Shown here piece by piece: positions 19,224 to 27,485 of a stretch of DNA of 64,000 nt. The position numbers and the translations under genes were made by a program. The stretch comes from Cellulomonas sp. B6. Its GTDB lineage: Bacteria > Actinomycetota > Actinomycetes > Actinomycetales > Cellulomonadaceae. Location: positions 1-64,000 of the forward strand of contig NZ_LNTD01000086.1 of the NCBI RefSeq assembly GCF_001462455.1, written 5' to 3'. Each line of letters starts with the position of its first letter. Positions within the stretch are counted from its first letter, which is position 1. The notes beneath the pieces were generated by a model that made no database searches, was not told the origin of the DNA, and worked only from the letters and a program-made list of their open reading frames with translations.

Positions 19224-20297
19224 TCAGCCGAGCTCGTGCTGCACGACGGTGACCGGGGCATCGGAGCCGACCGCCGTGATGATCTTGCCTCGTAGATGCT
19301 GCGCCACGGGACCATGTCCGGCGTGGACGACGACGCGGTGCCCGCCCTCGAGCAGCGCCTTGACGCAGGCGACGGTGTCGTAGTTGTCGCTCAGCGAAGC
19401 GAACCGATCGCCGTGGACATGCACCACTGCGCACGACGTCTCCCGGACGAACTCCAAGAGCGCTTCGCGGCTTGAGCTCGACAGGTCGATGGCACACGGG
19501 TGGTCGGCAACTCCGAGCGCGGGCGCGGTCAGGATGAACCTACTGGTCGCGCCGTCGAGCCGATCGACCACGTGCACGCGGCCCTCGGTGACCTCCTCAA
19601 GGTCACGAACGGCGTCGAAGCCGCCGCGCCCGGACGTTTCGCCGAGCAGTCGGTCGAGGCCGTATCTCGAACTGGACGCGTACCGGAGCTCAATCGAGCG
19701 CTCGTAGGACGCGAGCGTCATCCGCCGCACTCCTTCATGCTGGCGAGCGTTTCTCGCCAGCTCGTAGACGAGCGCCGCGCTCCACTGGCGGTCGGCGTCG
19801 CGCATGACCTCGCCCGATGCGACGTCGTCGAAGAAGTCTTGGATTGCCTGCTTGACTGCCGAGTCGTCGCCGCCCTCGTGCCACGCGAGGGTCAGTTGGT
19901 GAGTGATGAACCTGGCATCGGAGACGGTCGCGAGCTCCTGCCTTCGGGCGGCTCGGTGCTCTGCGCGGCGCTTCCACTCACGCAGGAGGTCCACGGTGTG
20001 CTGCGACCTGTTGGCATCGACCAGCCGCGCGTGCACCAGGCAGAGCCAGATCCCGTTCTCGGCGGACCTTCGAGCGTCGCGCGTCAGCGTGGAGTCCCAT
20101 CTTGGGCCTCCCCGCGCAGCGGCCGTGATGTGGGCTGCGTCGCCGGTGTGGGTGAAGCCCTGCTGCAGGTCGTCGGACGGTCCCACTGTTTCGCGTTCGC
20201 AACCCGGCTTCGAGCAGCGATACCCGACGCGTGCCGCGAGCTCCCGCTTCGTTGCTGGCCCGAACTCGTCACGTTCGTTGGAAGCGGAGGCTGGCAT
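19224..20297 (-). CDS. HNH-like zinc domain plus GHKL-ATPase-like domain, accessory gene at tRNA-Val
   Basis: A 357-aa protein with unusual architecture. Residues 15-95 are HNH-like: GYRCSKPGCER (Cys28, Cys33), DAAHITAA (His56), SAENGIWLCLVHA (Asn81, Cys86, His89). Residues 172-260 resemble a GHKL ATPase: an N-box YELARNARQH (Glu179, Asn183) and GRGGFDAVRDLEEVTEGR followed by a Gly/Thr strand pair. The last 100 residues are an alpha/beta domain (VVHVHGDRF, HRVVVHAGHGP). ATG at 20297 lies 35 bp from the 3' end of tRNA-Val. Base composition is less GC-rich than neighbours, suggesting transfer. A nucleic-acid or defence role is inference. Confidence 0.7.
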   Translation of the reverse strand: MPASASNERDEFGPATKRELAARVGYRCSKPGCERETVGPSDDLQQGFTHTGDAAHITAAARGGPRWDSTLTRDARRSAENGIWLCLVHARLVDANRSQHTVDLLREWKRRAEHRAARRQELATVSDARFITHQLTLAWHEGGDDSAVKQAIQDFFDDVASGEVMRDADRQWSAALVYELARNARQHEGVRRMTLASYERSIELRYASSSRYGLDRLLGETSGRGGFDAVRDLEEVTEGRVHVVDRLDGATSRFILTAPALGVADHPCAIDLSSSSREALLEFVRETSCAVVHVHGDRFASLSDNYDTVACVKALLEGGHRVVVHAGHGPVAQHLRGKIITAVGSDAPVTVVQHELG

Positions 20298-20331
20298 GGT
20301 CTGCTCTCGTTCGTCGCGCACGCCTGAGACG

Positions 20332-20405
20332 TGGGCCCGGCCGGTCTCGAACCGACGACCTCCGCGGTGTAAGCGCGGCGCTCTGACCAACTGAGCTACA
20401 GGCCC
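20332..20405 (-). tRNA. tRNA-Val (UAC)
   Basis: Cloverleaf on the minus strand: acceptor GGGCCTG pairs with CGGGCCC, anticodon loop CTTACAC carries UAC, T-arm GTCGGTTCGAGACCGGC, discriminator A. An accessory gene starts 35 bp past its 3' end. I found no second copy of the tRNA end nearby that would mark an att site. Confidence 0.95.
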
Positions 20406-20493
20406 CTGCGGTCGGTCAGCCTACCGGCGAGCGGACGGCGCCGACGCACGCGTCGCCGGGCGCCGCGCCCGCCCCGCGCCGTAGGCTTCCGGT

Positions 20494-21543
20494 GTGCGAG
20501 CGACAGTGATCCACGGCCCCCGCGACGTGCGCGTCGAGCAGGTGCCGGACCCCGAGATCCAGCGACCCACCGATGCCGTCGTGCGCGTCGTCGCGACGTG
20601 CGTGTGCGGCTCCGACCTGTGGGGGTACCGCGGCGTGCGGCCGACCGACGGTCCGCACCGGATCGGGCACGAGTTCGTGGGCGTGGTCGAGGAGGTCGGG
20701 TCCGACGTGCGTCGCGTGCGCGTCGGCGACTTCGTCGTGGCGCCGTTCTCGATCTGCGACAACACGTGCGTGCACTGCCGCAACGGCGTCCACACGTCGT
20801 GCGAGCAGGTCGCGTGGTGGGGCTCGCCCGACCACGACGGCGTGCCGTCCGACGGTGCGCAGGGCGAGTACGTGCGCGTGCCGCTGGCCGACGGCACGCT
20901 CGTCGTCACGCCCGAGCACCCGGACGACGCGCTGCTGCCGCACGTCCTCACGCTCACCGACGTGCTCGGCACCGGGCACCACGCGGCGTTGTCGGCGGGC
21001 GTGCGTGCCGGGTCGACCGTCGCGGTCGTCGGCGACGGCGCGGTGGGGCTGTGCGGCGTCATCGCGGCGCGCCGGCTCGGTGCCGAGCGGATCGTCGCGA
21101 TGTCGCGCAACCCGGCCCGGCAGGCGCTCGCGCGCCGGTTCGGCGCGACCGACGTCGTCGCCGAGCGTGGCGACGAGGGCGCGGCCGCCGTGCTCGACCT
21201 GCTCGGCGGCGTCGGGCCTGACGGCGTGCTCGAGTGCGTCGGCACGAAGGAGTCGATGGCGCAGGCGCTCGCGACCGTGCGGCCCGGTGGCCGCGTCGGG
21301 TTCGTCGGCGTCCCCGCGGGTGGTCCTGAGCTGCCGGTCGGGCTGATGTTCGGCACGAACAAGGGCGTGGTCGGCGGCGTCGCGCCCGTGCGCGGCTACA
21401 TCGAGGGGCTGCTGCCCGACGTGTGGGCCGGGACCATCGAGCCGGGCCTGGTGTTCGACGGGACGTTCGCGCTCGACGACGTCGCGGACGCGTACCGCGC
21501 GATGGACGAGCGCACGTGCACCAAGGCGCTCGTGCTGCCGTGA
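20494..21543 (+). CDS. Zinc-dependent alcohol dehydrogenase family protein
   Basis: A 349-aa medium-chain dehydrogenase/reductase. Catalytic zinc ligands are visible in CVCGSDLWG (Cys) and GPHRIGHEFVG (His, Glu). The structural zinc loop is partly degenerate (ICDNTCVHCRNGVHTSCEQ). The Rossmann motif is VAVVGDGAVGLCGV. Substrate is unknown. GTG at 20494 begins MRATVIHGPRDVRVEQ, the usual start of this group. Its stop overlaps the GTG of the next gene (GTGA), so it heads an operon with the Nif3-like and zinc-ribbon genes. Confidence 0.87.
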   Translation: MRATVIHGPRDVRVEQVPDPEIQRPTDAVVRVVATCVCGSDLWGYRGVRPTDGPHRIGHEFVGVVEEVGSDVRRVRVGDFVVAPFSICDNTCVHCRNGVHTSCEQVAWWGSPDHDGVPSDGAQGEYVRVPLADGTLVVTPEHPDDALLPHVLTLTDVLGTGHHAALSAGVRAGSTVAVVGDGAVGLCGVIAARRLGAERIVAMSRNPARQALARRFGATDVVAERGDEGAAAVLDLLGGVGPDGVLECVGTKESMAQALATVRPGGRVGFVGVPAGGPELPVGLMFGTNKGVVGGVAPVRGYIEGLLPDVWAGTIEPGLVFDGTFALDDVADAYRAMDERTCTKALVLP

Positions 21544-22727
21544 CGGCGACGCTCGCGGACGTCGTCCGCGCCCTGGAGACCCGGTACCCGCCGCGCACCG
21601 CCGAGCAGTGGGACCGCGTCGGCCTCGCGGTCGGCGACCCCGCCGCGCCCGTGCGGCGCGTGCTGTTCGCCGTCGACCCCGTCGCCGCGGTCGTCGACGA
21701 GGCGGAGGAGTGGGACGCCGACCTGCTCGTCACCCACCACCCGCTGCTGCTGCGGCCCGTGCACTCGGTCGCCGCCACCACCTACAAAGGTGCGCTCGTG
21801 CACCGGCTGGTCCGCGCCGGCTGCGGCCTGTACACGGCGCACACCAACGCGGACTCCGCGCACGGCGGGGTCGCCGAGGCGCTCGCCGACGTCCTCGGGC
21901 TCGTCGGCACCGTGCCGCTCGTGGCCGCCGACGCCCCCGCGCTCGACAAGCACGTGGTGACGGCGCCGGTCGACGTCGCCGACGCGGTCGTCGACGCGAT
22001 GGCCGCCGCCGGCGCCGGACGGGTGGGTGCGTACGAGCGGTGCGCGTGGACCACCACCGGGCAGGGCACGTTCACGCCGCTCGAGGGGGCCACGCCCGCG
22101 ATCGGCGAGGTCGGGCGCCGTGAGACGCTGCCCGAGGTGCGCGTCGAGATGGTCGCCGCACGCGGCCTACGGGCTCGTGTGGTCGCCGCGATGCGCGCGG
22201 CGCACCCGTACGAGGAGCCCGCGTTCGACGTCCTCGAGTTCGCGGCGCTGCCCGGCGACACCGGCCTCGGGCGGGTCGGGACGCTGCCTGAGCCCGTGCC
22301 GCTCGCACAGTTCGCCGCCGACGTCGCCGCGGCCGTGCCCGCGACCGCGCAGGGCGTGCGCTGGGCGGGCGACCCGGACATGCCCGTGCGGCGCGTCGCC
22401 GTGCTCGGAGGGTCGGGGGACTCGCTGTTCGACGCCGTGCGCGCCGCCGACGTCGACGCGTACGTCACGGCGGACCTGCGTCACCACCCCGCGTCCGAGC
22501 AGCAGGAACGCGCCGCGTTCGAGTCCGCGGGCGGTCCGCCCCGGCCCGCGCTGGTCGACCTCGCGCACGCGGCGTCCGAGTGGGTGTGGCTGCCGCGCGC
22601 CGCGGCGAGCCTGCGCGCCGACCTGGCGGCCCAGGGCACTACGGTGGAGACCCGCGTCAGCACGCGCCGCACCGACCCGTGGACGGGACACGTGCGGCAG
22701 ACGTCCCAGCCGGAAGGATCTCCGTGA
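21540..22727 (+). CDS. Nif3-like dinuclear metal centre protein
   Basis: A 395-aa Nif3/YbgI-family protein (GTP cyclohydrolase I type 2/NIF3). Metal ligands are seen in DLLVTHHPLLL (two His), YTAHTNADSAHGG (His, Asp) and near the C-terminus in LVDLAHAASE. The insert of about 110 residues between the halves (including AAHPYEEPAFDV) is the PII-like domain typical of the long form. The biochemical role is unsettled. GTG at 21540 overlaps the dehydrogenase stop; its own stop overlaps the next GTG. This gene and the zinc-ribbon gene are neighbours in most actinobacteria. Confidence 0.92.
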   Translation: MTATLADVVRALETRYPPRTAEQWDRVGLAVGDPAAPVRRVLFAVDPVAAVVDEAEEWDADLLVTHHPLLLRPVHSVAATTYKGALVHRLVRAGCGLYTAHTNADSAHGGVAEALADVLGLVGTVPLVAADAPALDKHVVTAPVDVADAVVDAMAAAGAGRVGAYERCAWTTTGQGTFTPLEGATPAIGEVGRRETLPEVRVEMVAARGLRARVVAAMRAAHPYEEPAFDVLEFAALPGDTGLGRVGTLPEPVPLAQFAADVAAAVPATAQGVRWAGDPDMPVRRVAVLGGSGDSLFDAVRAADVDAYVTADLRHHPASEQQERAAFESAGGPPRPALVDLAHAASEWVWLPRAAASLRADLAAQGTTVETRVSTRRTDPWTGHVRQTSQPEGSP

Positions 22728-23461
22728 GCACCGCCCCCGCAGCCGACCAGCGACGACTCCTCGACGTCCAGGAGCTCGACACCCGACTCGCGCAGCTCGC
22801 GCACCAGCGGCGGTCGCTCCCGGCGCTCGCCCGCATCGTCGAGCTCGACGCCCAGCTCGCGGACCTCGACACCGCACTCGTCACGTCGCGCACGGCCGCC
22901 TCCGACCTGCGCGCCGAGCTCGCGAAGGCCGAGGCCGACGTCGCCCAGGTGCGCAACCGCGCCACGCGCGACCAGCAGCGCCTCGACGCGGGCCAGGTGT
23001 CGGCGAAGGACGCGCAGGCGCTCACGAGCGAGCTCGCGAGCCTCGCGAACCGGCAGTCGCACCTGGAGGACGTCGAGCTCGAGGTCATGGAGCGGCTCGA
23101 GGCCCACGAGACGGCGCTCGCCGAGCTCGAGCAGGCGCACGCCGCGCTCGTGTCCGCGCGCGACGAGGTCGTCGCCGAGCGGGACTCCGGCTGGGCGCAG
23201 GTCGACGCCGAGGCCGACCGCGTGCGTGCGCAGCGCGACCGCACCGCCGACGGGCTCGACGCCGGGCTCGTGGCCCTCTACGAGCGGCTGCGCGGCCAGC
23301 TCGGCGGCAGCGGGGCCGCGGCCCTTCGCGGCAGCCGCTGCGAGGGCTGCCGCCTCGAGCTCAACCCGCTCGACCTCGAGGCGATCCGCGCACGCCCGGC
23401 CGACGCGATCGTGCGCTGCGAGGAGTGCGGCCGGATCCTCGTGCGGGGCGCCGACGGCTGA
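22724..23461 (+). CDS. Coiled-coil zinc-ribbon protein (CT398 type)
   Basis: A 245-aa protein with a long antiparallel coiled coil (about residues 10-175, rich in Ala/Glu/Leu/Arg heptads) and a C4 zinc ribbon at the end: RCEGCRLELNPLD ... IVRCEECGRILV. It matches the actinobacterial C4-type zinc-ribbon family, a possible nucleic-acid-binding protein always found next to Nif3-like genes. Start GTG at 22724 overlaps the Nif3 stop and has GGAAGGA 8 nt upstream. Function unknown. Confidence 0.9.
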   Translation: MSTAPAADQRRLLDVQELDTRLAQLAHQRRSLPALARIVELDAQLADLDTALVTSRTAASDLRAELAKAEADVAQVRNRATRDQQRLDAGQVSAKDAQALTSELASLANRQSHLEDVELEVMERLEAHETALAELEQAHAALVSARDEVVAERDSGWAQVDAEADRVRAQRDRTADGLDAGLVALYERLRGQLGGSGAAALRGSRCEGCRLELNPLDLEAIRARPADAIVRCEECGRILVRGADG

Positions 23462-23585
23462 CACCCGTCGACGGCGGTCCGGCGTCGCGCGCGAGGACCG
23501 CTCCGGGCGGCTCCCGCCCGTCCCGTGACCGGCACGTGCCGGGGCACGGTTGGACGCCCGGGCGCCCACGGCCGAGACTGCGGGG

Positions 23586-24389
23586 GTGACCCCGACGCAC
23601 CCGTCCGACGCCTCGCCCGACCCGACCGCCGACCCGCTCGCGAGCGAGACGTCCGACCCGACCGGGTCGGGGGCGTCCGCCGCGCCGCGGCGCCGGGCGT
23701 CCCGGCCGTCCGGTGCGTCGCCGCGCTTCGACGACGACCAGCCGACCACGGTCGTGCTGGTCCGCCACGGGCAGACGGCGATGACCGTGTCCCGCGGCTA
23801 CTCGGGCTCGTCCGAGCCGGGCCCGTCGCTCGACGAGCACGGCCGCGGGCAGGCGCGCGCCGCGGCCGCCCTCGTGGAGCGCGTGGGGCGCGACCTGTGG
23901 GGCGACATCCCGTACCCGAGCGAGGTCGTCGCGTCGCCCATGGTGCGCACGCAGGAGACCGCCGGGGTGATCGCGGCGCGGCTCGGCCTCGCGGTGCGTA
24001 CCGACGCGGCGTTCCAGGAGGCCGACTTCGGCGCGTGGCAGGGCCTCACGGCCGAGCAGATCGAGGAGCGGTGGCCCGGCGAGCTCGAGCCGTGGCACAC
24101 GTCGGGCCGTGTGCGGCCGCCCGGCGGCGAGTCGATCGCCGACGTGGGCGAGCGGCTGCGGCGCGGGCTCGACGCGCTGCGCGCCGGCGGCCCTGACCGC
24201 ACGGTCGTGGTCGTGTCGCACGCGGTCGCGATCCGCGCGGCGCTGGGCGTCACGCTCGGGTCCGACCCCGGCACCTGGAGCCAGCTGCGCGTGGCACCCG
24301 CGTCCGTCAGCATCGTGCGGCTGTTCACCGACCGGCGCGACGAGATCGCGGTCGCGGGGGCGCCGAGCGAGGGCTGGGCGCGCGGCTGA
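23586..24389 (+). CDS. Histidine phosphatase (phosphoglycerate mutase superfamily)
   Basis: A histidine phosphatase with the catalytic motif VVLVRHGQTAMT, the second Arg in ASPMVRTQETA, the Glu block FQEADFGAWQG and the second His in VVVVSHAVAIRAALG. In many actinobacteria this gene, downstream of the zinc-ribbon gene, is fused to an RNase H domain; here there is no RNase H and instead a 50-residue Ser/Pro/Ala-rich N-terminal extension. The start is uncertain: GTG at 23586 gives 267 aa, and a TTG at 23550 is also in frame. Substrate unknown (alpha-ribazole phosphate and others are possible). Confidence 0.82.
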   Translation: MTPTHPSDASPDPTADPLASETSDPTGSGASAAPRRRASRPSGASPRFDDDQPTTVVLVRHGQTAMTVSRGYSGSSEPGPSLDEHGRGQARAAAALVERVGRDLWGDIPYPSEVVASPMVRTQETAGVIAARLGLAVRTDAAFQEADFGAWQGLTAEQIEERWPGELEPWHTSGRVRPPGGESIADVGERLRRGLDALRAGGPDRTVVVVSHAVAIRAALGVTLGSDPGTWSQLRVAPASVSIVRLFTDRRDEIAVAGAPSEGWARG

Positions 24390-24396
24390 GGAAGTC

Positions 24397-24439
24397 GTGT
24401 GCGGCGTTGCGGCCACCTGGCGGCCAGAACGCCGCACAC
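24397..24439 (+). terminator. Strong stem-loop after the histidine phosphatase
   Basis: A 12-bp perfect outer stem (24397-24408 with 24428-24439) encloses an inner GGCC/GGCC pair. It starts 7 nt after the stop codon and is probably the transcript end. No U-tract follows. Confidence 0.6.
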
Positions 24440-24449
24440 CGGGGCCGGC

Positions 24450-24497
24450 GTGCACCGGGACGGTCGTGCCCCGGGGCGGTCGTGCACCGGAACCGCG
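24450..24497. repeat. Tandem 16-bp imperfect repeats in a 165-bp gene-free gap
   Basis: Units GTGCACCGGGACGGTC, GTGCCCCGGGGCGGTC and GTGCACCGGAACCGCG follow each other directly, and a related CACCGGGAACGGCGTGCC occurs again near 24516. The rest of 24390-24554 shows nothing but the hairpin at 24397. Confidence 0.5.
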
Positions 24498-24554
24498 CAG
24501 ACCCATGACGCCGCGCACCGGGAACGGCGTGCCGCGGCGCGGGCCGTGCGGCCG

Positions 24555-25337
24555 TCAGAGCACGACGAGGCTGAGCGTGCGCACCCCGCGTCGCGGCGCG
24601 GGCCCGAGCTCGACCGCGTGCAGCGCGTCGCCCACGAGCGCGCTCGCAGCGTGCGCGAGCTCGTCGGCGTCCCGCGGCGCGCGGCCGCGTCGGGTCACGA
24701 GGTGACGTGTCAGCACGCCGCGCGTGTGCTTGGCGTGGTGCGACACGACGGACCGGCGACCGTCGACCTCACGCAGCACGCGCACGTCGACCCAGCGGGC
24801 GCCCGCCGGCGGCGTCCACGCGGCCCGGTACGCCGCCGAGCGGCAGTCCACGACGAGGTCGCCGTCGGCGTCCGCGTCGAGCGCGTCCCCCAGCGGGCCG
24901 CGCCACGCGGCGGCGAGCGGACCGACGCCAGGCAGGTCCGTGCCCATCGACAGCCGGTAGGCGGGCACGGCGTCGTCGACCGTGAGCACGCCCCACAGGG
25001 CCGACACGACGCGCACGCTCGCGACCGCCCGGGCCCTGGCCGTCGGGGTCAGCGTGTCCAGACCGGCAGCGCCGTAGAGCACACCCGTGTACACGCGCGA
25101 CGCGCGCGCGGCAGGAGCGGTGCGCAGCGTCGTGTTGCGGGCGACCTCGGCGGCGAGCCCGGGGGAGACGCCCAGCACGTCGCACGCGTCGGGCCGGGCA
25201 CTGATCGCGGCGAGCGCGTCGAGCACGTGCTCGCGCACGGGCGTCAGGCCGGCGTGCGTGAGCGCCGGCAGGTCGACCGGGGCGGCGTCGGCGGGCGCGG
25301 GCGTCTTGCCCTCGGACGGCGGGAGCAGGACGAGCAC
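24555..25337 (-). CDS. yaaA: YaaA/DUF328 peroxide-stress protein
   Basis: A 260-aa member of the UPF0246/YaaA family, which in E. coli limits free iron and DNA damage during peroxide stress. The family marks are VLLPPSEGKTPAP at the N-terminus, YRLSMGTDLPGVG in the middle and SHHAKHTRGVLTRHL near the C-terminus. GTG at 25337 was chosen because the PPSEGKT block should lie a few residues from the start. It is divergent from the tautomerase gene with 52 bp between. Confidence 0.88.
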   Translation of the reverse strand: MLVLLPPSEGKTPAPADAAPVDLPALTHAGLTPVREHVLDALAAISARPDACDVLGVSPGLAAEVARNTTLRTAPAARASRVYTGVLYGAAGLDTLTPTARARAVASVRVVSALWGVLTVDDAVPAYRLSMGTDLPGVGPLAAAWRGPLGDALDADADGDLVVDCRSAAYRAAWTPPAGARWVDVRVLREVDGRRSVVSHHAKHTRGVLTRHLVTRRGRAPRDADELAHAASALVGDALHAVELGPAPRRGVRTLSLVVL

Positions 25338-25389
25338 CGCACGAGGGTACGGTGTGCGCGCCGGGAGTCCGACGACGCGGGGGTGTGAC

Positions 25390-25773
25390 GTGGCGCAGGT
25401 CAAGATCCACGGGCGGCGCTCGGTGTGGGCCGCGCGGCGCTCCGAGGTGTCCGACGCCGTGCACTCCGCGCTCACCGGCGCGTGGGGGCTGCCCGCCGAC
25501 AAGCGGTTCCACCGCTTCTACCTGCTCGACGACGACGACCTCGTCGCGCCGCGCTCGGACGCGTACCTCGTGGTCGAGGTGGTCTGCTTCACCGGTCGCA
25601 GCCCGGCGGCCGTGCGCGCGCTGATCGCGGCGTTCTTCGACGACGTCGCCCCCGCGCTCGGGCTCGACGCCGACGACCTCGAGGTCGTGGTCCTCGAGAG
25701 CCTGCCCACGCACTGGGGCATCCGCGGGCGCAGCGGCGACGAGCTCACGCTGCCGTACCGCGTCGACGTCTGA
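25390..25773 (+). CDS. Tautomerase-family protein lacking the catalytic Pro-1
   Basis: A 127-aa protein of the MIF/4-oxalocrotonate tautomerase superfamily: AQVKIHGRRSVW, LPADKRFHRFYLLDDDD and HWGIRGRSGDELTLPYRVDV match the family of about 130 aa. Family enzymes use Pro directly after the start Met as general base, and here the codon after GTG 25390 is GCG (Ala), not Pro. Either the chemistry differs, the protein is non-catalytic, or the start is wrong. It ends 20 bp before rnpB. Confidence 0.78.
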   Translation: MAQVKIHGRRSVWAARRSEVSDAVHSALTGAWGLPADKRFHRFYLLDDDDLVAPRSDAYLVVEVVCFTGRSPAAVRALIAAFFDDVAPALGLDADDLEVVVLESLPTHWGIRGRSGDELTLPYRVDV

Positions 25774-25793
25774 CGCGGGTAGGCTGACCGGCG

Positions 25794-26180
25794 CGGATGA
25801 GTCAGCCAGGCGGCCGCGTCGGGACCCTCGGGTCCCGCCGAGGAACGTCCGGGCTCCGCAGGGCAGGGTGGTGGGTAACGCCCACCCGGGGTGACCCGCG
25901 GGACAGTGCCACAGAGAACAGACCGCCACGTCGGCCTCGGTCGGCGGGGTAAGGGTGAAACGGTGGTGCAAGAGACCACCAGCGCACCGGGTGACCGGTG
26001 CGGCTCGGCAAACCCCACCCGGAGCAAGGCCAGACAGGGAGCGTTCGAGGGTTGCCCGCCCGAGCTCCCGGGTAGGCCGCTGGAGGCGTGCGGCAACGTA
26101 CGTCGTAGATGGATGGTCGCCACCCCCGCCCGGGCAACCGGACGGGGGGACAGAACCCGGCGTACCGGCTGACTCATCCG
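25794..26180 (+). ncRNA. rnpB: RNase P RNA, bacterial type A
   Basis: Catalytic RNA of RNase P, which matures tRNA 5' ends. P1 pairs CGGATGAGTCAGCC (25794-25807) with GGCTGACTCATCCG (26167-26180). The universal core is present: GAGGAACGTCCGGGCTC from about 25840, the ACAGAGAACAGACCGCC block near 25911 and the 3' block CAGAACCCGGCGTACCGG. Length of 387 nt is normal for an actinobacterium. Its last 21 nt form part of the attL repeat of the element that begins here, but the gene is intact. Confidence 0.97.
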
Positions 26181-26189
26181 CCCTTCGGG
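26160..26189 (+). repeat. attL, 30-bp direct repeat at the 3' end of rnpB
   Basis: Identical over 30 bp to 31428-31457. It covers the 3' strand of rnpB P1 plus CCCTTCGGG. Matching stops on both sides (26159 versus 31427, 26190 versus 31458), which defines the core. The integrase gene ends 127 bp inside this end. Confidence 0.9.
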
Positions 26190-26315
26190 GTCGTGACCTG
26201 CGGAAACACGGCGTCACGAGCCCGTCTCCGTGTCGCCGGGGGCTCGTGGGGGCCGGGCATCGTTGCAGCGTGTTGCGACGTGTTGAGGCGCGCAGCCCCC
26301 ACACAGCCCCCAGGT

Positions 26316-27452
26316 TCAGGCGCTCACGGGCGGACCGTCGGCGAGCCGGATCACGCCGTCGGACGCGTCGCGCATCCGCTCGTCGTCGTCGATCCACAGG
26401 TGCGCGTAGGTCCGCATCGTCTCGGTCGGGTCCTTGTGCCCGAGCCGGTGCGCGACGGCCACCGGGGACGCGCCGCCGGCGATGAGCAGCGACGCGTGGA
26501 AGTGCCGGAGCTCGTGCCAGCCGTTGCCGTCGGGCGCGCCGGCGGCGCCCGCGGACGCGCGCCAGATCCGCCACGCCGTCTTGTACAGGATCGGCCCGCC
26601 GCGCGTCGTCGTGAACACGAACCCGTCGCGCCGCTCGCCGAGTGCACCCCGGGTGGCCTTCCCGATCGCGACCAGCCGGTCGCTCGACGCCGTCTTCACC
26701 GGCCCGAGCACGGTACGCGCGGCCGCGACGGTCTCGCGGGTCAGCTGCCTGTCGACACGCAGCACCGCACCGCCTTGCGTGTCAACCACGCGGTCCCACG
26801 TCAGCCCCCGCAGCTCGCCCGACCGCAGCCCGGACGCGGCGGCGAGCACGACCAGCGGCCGGTACCGCTCGTCGGCCGCGTCGGTGAGCACCTGCACGAG
26901 CGTCGTCGAGTACGGCTCGACGCGCGGCCGTTCGTCGCGCGGGAGGCTGATCCGCGTGCACGGCGACGTCACCAGGCGCCGCTCCTGCACCGCCAGCGCG
27001 CACACCCCGGCCAGGTACACGTAGGCGACCCGCACCGTCCCGGGAGCGAGCGTCGCCGACCACGTCGTCACCGCGTCCTGCACCACCGAGCGCGTCAGCA
27101 GCGTGAGCGGCACGACCCCGAGCGTCGGCAGGATCGTCCGGTCCATGCGCAGGCGCACGCCCTCGAGCGACGTCGGACGCTGGTGCACCTGCTCCCGGAA
27201 CCACCCCTCCGCCACGTCGCGCAGTGGCACGGCGCTCGCGGTGGGGGAGACGTAGGTGCCGGTGCGCTGCTGCACGCCGACGTCCTGCAGGTGCGCCTCG
27301 GCGGCGTCCTTCGTGTCAAATTTCCGCCTGCGCTGCCCGTTCGGCTCCTGCCACACGGCGCGCCACCGCGCGCCGACGCCGTACCGCGGCCCGCGCACGC
27401 GTCCGCGGCCGTTCGGGTTGGGGACCGTCCGGCGGTCCTCGACGTGCGCCAT
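26316..27452 (-). CDS. Tyrosine-type site-specific integrase
   Basis: A 378-aa phage-type integrase that presumably recombines attP with the rnpB attB. The N-terminus (20-75) is an arm-binding beta region (ARWRAVWQEPNGQRRRKFD). Residues 75-165 are the core-binding SAM-like domain. The catalytic domain has Arg210 (SGLRSGELRGLTW), Lys253 (beta hairpin), His313 and Arg316 (HELRHFHA), His339 (RLGHKDP) and nucleophile Tyr349 (MRTYAHLW). All six key residues are present, so it looks active. ATG at 27452. The gene reads toward attL, and no excisionase is evident. Confidence 0.94.
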   Translation of the reverse strand: MAHVEDRRTVPNPNGRGRVRGPRYGVGARWRAVWQEPNGQRRRKFDTKDAAEAHLQDVGVQQRTGTYVSPTASAVPLRDVAEGWFREQVHQRPTSLEGVRLRMDRTILPTLGVVPLTLLTRSVVQDAVTTWSATLAPGTVRVAYVYLAGVCALAVQERRLVTSPCTRISLPRDERPRVEPYSTTLVQVLTDAADERYRPLVVLAAASGLRSGELRGLTWDRVVDTQGGAVLRVDRQLTRETVAAARTVLGPVKTASSDRLVAIGKATRGALGERRDGFVFTTTRGGPILYKTAWRIWRASAGAAGAPDGNGWHELRHFHASLLIAGGASPVAVAHRLGHKDPTETMRTYAHLWIDDDERMRDASDGVIRLADGPPVSA

Positions 27453-27485
27453 CGATTCCTCGGGGTCTCGGCCGCGCGGGGCAGG

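Noticed and set aside
19160-20340. att duplication of the tRNA-Val end flanking the HNH/GHKL gene
   Set aside because: I looked for the tRNA 3' sequence on the far side of the gene and found no copy, and there is no integrase; insertion at this tRNA stays unproven.
24450-24530. CRISPR-like repeats
   Set aside because: Units are 16 bp, adjacent and without spacers, and no cas gene is present.
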